Source of the DNA: Capitulum mitella
Taxonomy: Eukaryota; Arthropoda; Thecostraca; Pollicipedomorpha; Pollicipedidae
Assembly (NCBI GenBank): GCA_030062745.1
Contig: CP099845.1
Coordinates: forward strand, 21,970,556-22,034,555
Direction of reading: 5' to 3'
Length of the DNA stretch: 64,000 nucleotides
The position numbers and the translations under genes are program-made. How positions within the stretch are numbered: position 1 is the stretch's first letter; the number at the start of each line of letters is the position of its first letter. Positions 61,276-64,000 of the stretch are shown here, piece after piece. The notes under the pieces are model-generated. The model worked only from the letters and a program-made list of their open reading frames with translations. It ran no database searches and had not been told where the DNA came from.

Positions 61276-62284
61276 CTGGACAAATGATACTCATCCTGAA
61301 AAAGAACGAGAAAGAGAATTTGCACAGCCGTTTGAACGTGATGTCAGGCCCAAATCTGGGGTGCCGTTTTTCGTCCGGACCTGATCACTATTTCTGAGAA
61401 GCATGGAGACCAATACATATCAAATTTAGGACGCCAAAAATATATTACACAAGGGATGTCGATTGAAACAAGTCATTATTTGGCCTCAATATTCAGATCA
61501 AACCTCAGGTCTGGCGGCCAAAAGCTTTTGAATTATGTATCTTCGGCGTCCCAGTTTTTATATGAAGGAGCTGCGACTTCCGCCAAAGTTGAAATCAGGA
61601 GGGAAAACAGCACCCGTCCGGCAGCATTAAACGCCATAAAAGACAAGGTGCACGATTTCAAGGTTGCACCGAGCCAAAAAACATGCAACTCAAACACTGG
61701 ATTGTCCAGTGTTTTTGTCTGAGGATTATACACCGGTTATCTTGAATTCATGTCACCCGCGCGAGTCTGATTGTCTGCAAGCACCAGCCTGATTTGTTTT
61801 CAGTCACCATTAGCCGCGTTTCCATGACACTAGCAAATCCGGATTTCCCTTCAAACCCTGATTTCAGAGGTTATGGAAACACTTTTCTTAACAAACTGGA
61901 TTGGATTTCCGAATCCGGATTGAAAAAGTTTTCGCGATGAAACCTGGAGTACCCATGAATTGGAAGCATATGGCAGCATTATGCGCCGCATTTGTAGTGG
62001 TGGCCTGCGAAGGGGAACTAGCGCCGAACTCAATTTCGTGCCTGTTGGCGTCTTGCTGACAGAAAAAAAACGTTGAAACAGGACTACGACGGTCTGAAAT
62101 CTCGCACAACACCAATCCCTCAGAGCTACTCGGTCCATTCAGTAATCCACTTTGGAATAAATTTCCGTACGCCCTGAAGAAAAAAAACCGCCATAATTGG
62201 CGGCGAATCCGAGATATCCCGAAGTAATCCGGACTCGGAAATCTCCAAGGTAACCCAGATTGGCGTTTCCGTGACAGACGCAAC

Positions 62285-62375
62285 GAGCGCGCACGCGCGG
62301 TGAGACTGCGAAAGCTATTATGATGGATGATTCTAAAATTGAAAGGAATAATAGATGAATGCAGGAGCGGAGGAA
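62285..62375. repeat. Direct duplicate segment, copy 2
   Basis: Matches 61043-61133 with a few substitutions. It lies in a stretch where GTTTCC(A/G)TGAC recurs (61818, 62265, 62390), probably parts of one decayed element. Confidence 0.8.
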
Positions 62376-63080
62376 CCATTTTCCGTTTCCATGACCCAGA
62401 CGGTCACGGAAACGCCACTTGAAATCCCGATATGCCCCCGAGGGCAATCCGAATTGTAATCTTATCATATCAAGGAAAGTGGTCTATTGACACAGATGCT
62501 GTCAATCAAGGGTGTCGATTTGTATTCTTTTGAGAGGGCCATGGCCCATCTTATTTCGGTTTGGGCCCACCCAATGGTAGCTTGGGCCCAACCAATATTT
62601 TCTGCCGGTTTTAAAGGGAAATGAATAATAGTAGCGGAAAAACGGCGGTAATAGATAAGAAATAGGTAAAAAGTACAGAATAAAGTCTAAAGAGATGTAT
62701 CTATCCATCTGTCACCTACACCGACATATATATGCATATATATATATACATACATATATATATACATACCTATAAACATGGGGATAAGTGCAATTTTTTC
62801 TTTGCTAATTAGTAACAAATAACTCAAATTTCCGTTGGTCAAAATAAAGTGCGCTGAATCCATCAAGAAATTCACATTTGGGGGAGGTTAGGTTGCCGAG
62901 CCCTGGGTTGGTCGCCCAGTCATTTACAGAAATCGACGCCCCTGCTGTCATTGATGGTAATAGCAGCACAGAAGCCAGCTGACATCTGTTTGGTTTGTTT
63001 TTGCTTGTGGAAGCAATAAAGCCAATGTGACAACAATTCCAAACAGGATGTAGGCAGCGACCCACAGCGAGCCCGTACGG

Positions 63081-63986
63081 ACGGGGCATGTGTCAACTCG
63101 CCCTAATGGCTCATCACCTGCGACAGTGACGGTGGCTGTGAAAGGAGTTGTAGACTCGCTTTGCTCACTAACGACTAGTGCATGGATTAACTGAGGTATT
63201 CCGCCACCTTTCATTGACTGCGGGGGCGTTCATGGGGCGTAATGTCAAACTGTAGGAGAAACGCTGCGCTGAAGTCGCGGCGTGGAATATTAAAGACCGC
63301 AGGCCGATGAAAAGGTGCGATTGGACTTTGCTGTGTCCAACGGAGTGGTTAGGTCGCGCGAAGCTCTATATTAGGTTTTATCTCAAAAGAGACCGTGTAC
63401 TGGGCTAGGTTCGTACTCAGAAAACTTTGCATGAAAATGTTTCGTAAGAGAAAAGGCTTGGAAGGGAAAAGGTCTTTACCCAAAAGTTGGGAAAATGAAG
63501 GTCCATATCGGAAAAGGCACGGACCTAAAATATAGTAAAGTTACTATATTCTACCTTACCCAACCCATCCTAAGATAGCCTTTTTGTTCAACCAAACCAA
63601 GTCCTATCGCGTTCTTTAACGGCTTGCGGCCTCTAATATCCTATACCTCGCCTTTGGCACGGGGTTGCGCATTTGGTTCAAACCCGGAACCAACCTTTTC
63701 CGATGCGAATCTTGTCATATAGGGGCCTTTCCCGATACGAACCTTGTGGTTAGGAACCTTTGGCTACGAACCTTTCCCCACACGAACCCTTGACTTACGT
63801 ACCTTGGTCCCGTTATCCTTCCTGGGTCGCTCTAGATATTGCACGGTCACCACATTTTCTTTTTCTCACCAATGGAAAGTTCAGAGCACTAGCGAGCGGA
63901 CCGTTTCATGCTTTGACCAGTCCAGTCGGAGGCGTCACTGTCGCGGTTGATGGGTGATTAGGATGAGTTGACGCCTGCTTGACCGC
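63081..63986. mobile_element. Foldback DNA element, copy 2 (about 0.9 kb, inverted to copy 1)
   Basis: The left end carries GTCAACTCGCCCTAATGG and GCGACAGTGACGG; the right end carries GCGTCACTGTCGCGG and GATGAGTTGACGCC, the same terminal repeats as 32685-33614. The GGTTCGTA-type tandem stretch here lies in the right arm (63690-63800), showing the inverted orientation. The central part contains TTGGACTTTGCTGTGTCCAA and a short TTAGG-like trace. No coding content. Confidence 0.82.
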
Positions 63987-64000
63987 TACGTCGCCAGCGT

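Larger units (their letters stand above)
59701..63080. other. Intergenic DNA with small duplicated segments
   Basis: Contains the duplicated 90-bp segment (61043-61133 and 62285-62375), a dispersed repeat (61170-61275), a hAT-like end near 60892-60912 and an AT-rich run at 62725-62775. A 123-codon frame at 59908-60279 is unrecognised. Confidence 0.4.

Noticed and set aside
62948..63214. 88-codon minus-strand frame with a hydrophobic segment
   Set aside because: Crosses the terminus of the foldback element at 63081, so it is a mosaic of transposon and flank.

Overview
The window is nuclear DNA of an arthropod, probably a crustacean; I cannot name the species. The evidence is intron-split genes with GT/AG junctions, a cuticular protein with a Rebers-Riddiford chitin-binding domain, many interstitial TTAGG/CCTAA tracts (the ancestral arthropod telomere motif), and dense AT-rich intergenic DNA full of short non-autonomous DNA transposons. 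I see no operons, CRISPR arrays or bacterial features. The coding sequences sit in GC-rich islands with strongly G/C-ending codons.

Layout: 1-4.7 kb (minus) is the 5' part of a PARP1 gene, nine exons covering Zn1, Zn2, Zn3/PADR1 and the start of the BRCT domain; the catalytic half lies beyond the left edge. 4.7-24 kb is mostly non-coding: a foldback element with a CCTAA loop (7.2 kb), degenerate GGCGCC-rich tandem arrays (10.4-11.1 and 14.5-15.3 kb), a pair of opposed hAT-like elements (12.1-14.5 kb), a second foldback (21.5 kb) and a GC-rich island (19.4-20 kb). 24.2-25.6 kb (plus) is a two-exon cuticle protein gene with TATA box and poly(A) signal, and an apparent frameshift in its repeat region. 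27.7-29.7 kb (minus) is a single-exon Mab-21/cGAS-like nucleotidyltransferase-fold protein with a visible GS...DxD motif and an unusual Ala/Thr/Asp-rich tail. 

31.6-64 kb is a transposon graveyard around one further probable gene. It holds two inverted copies of a 0.9-kb foldback element (32.7 and 63.1 kb), two inverted copies of a TTAGG-bearing element (33.7 and 53.8 kb), two nearly identical piggyBac-type MITEs (38.0 and 46.1 kb), two copies of a second TTAA-type element (53.5 and 58.3 kb, the first split by a TTAGG element, the second nested in a hAT-like element with an 8-bp target duplication), two broken Tc1/mariner-type transposases (37.1 and 44.7 kb) and a tRNA-derived SINE (50.1 kb). 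At 47.9-49.0 kb (plus) is a two-exon GC-rich gene for a small four-helix membrane protein I do not recognise.

The genes have no obvious joint function: DNA-damage signalling (PARP1), exoskeleton (cuticle protein), a possible nucleotide second-messenger sensor (Mab-21/cGLR) and an orphan membrane protein. The most interesting signals are the cGLR-like gene, the repeated association of foldback elements with TTAGG loops, and nuclear-receptor-type AGGTCA half-sites concentrated in several unrelated transposon families.
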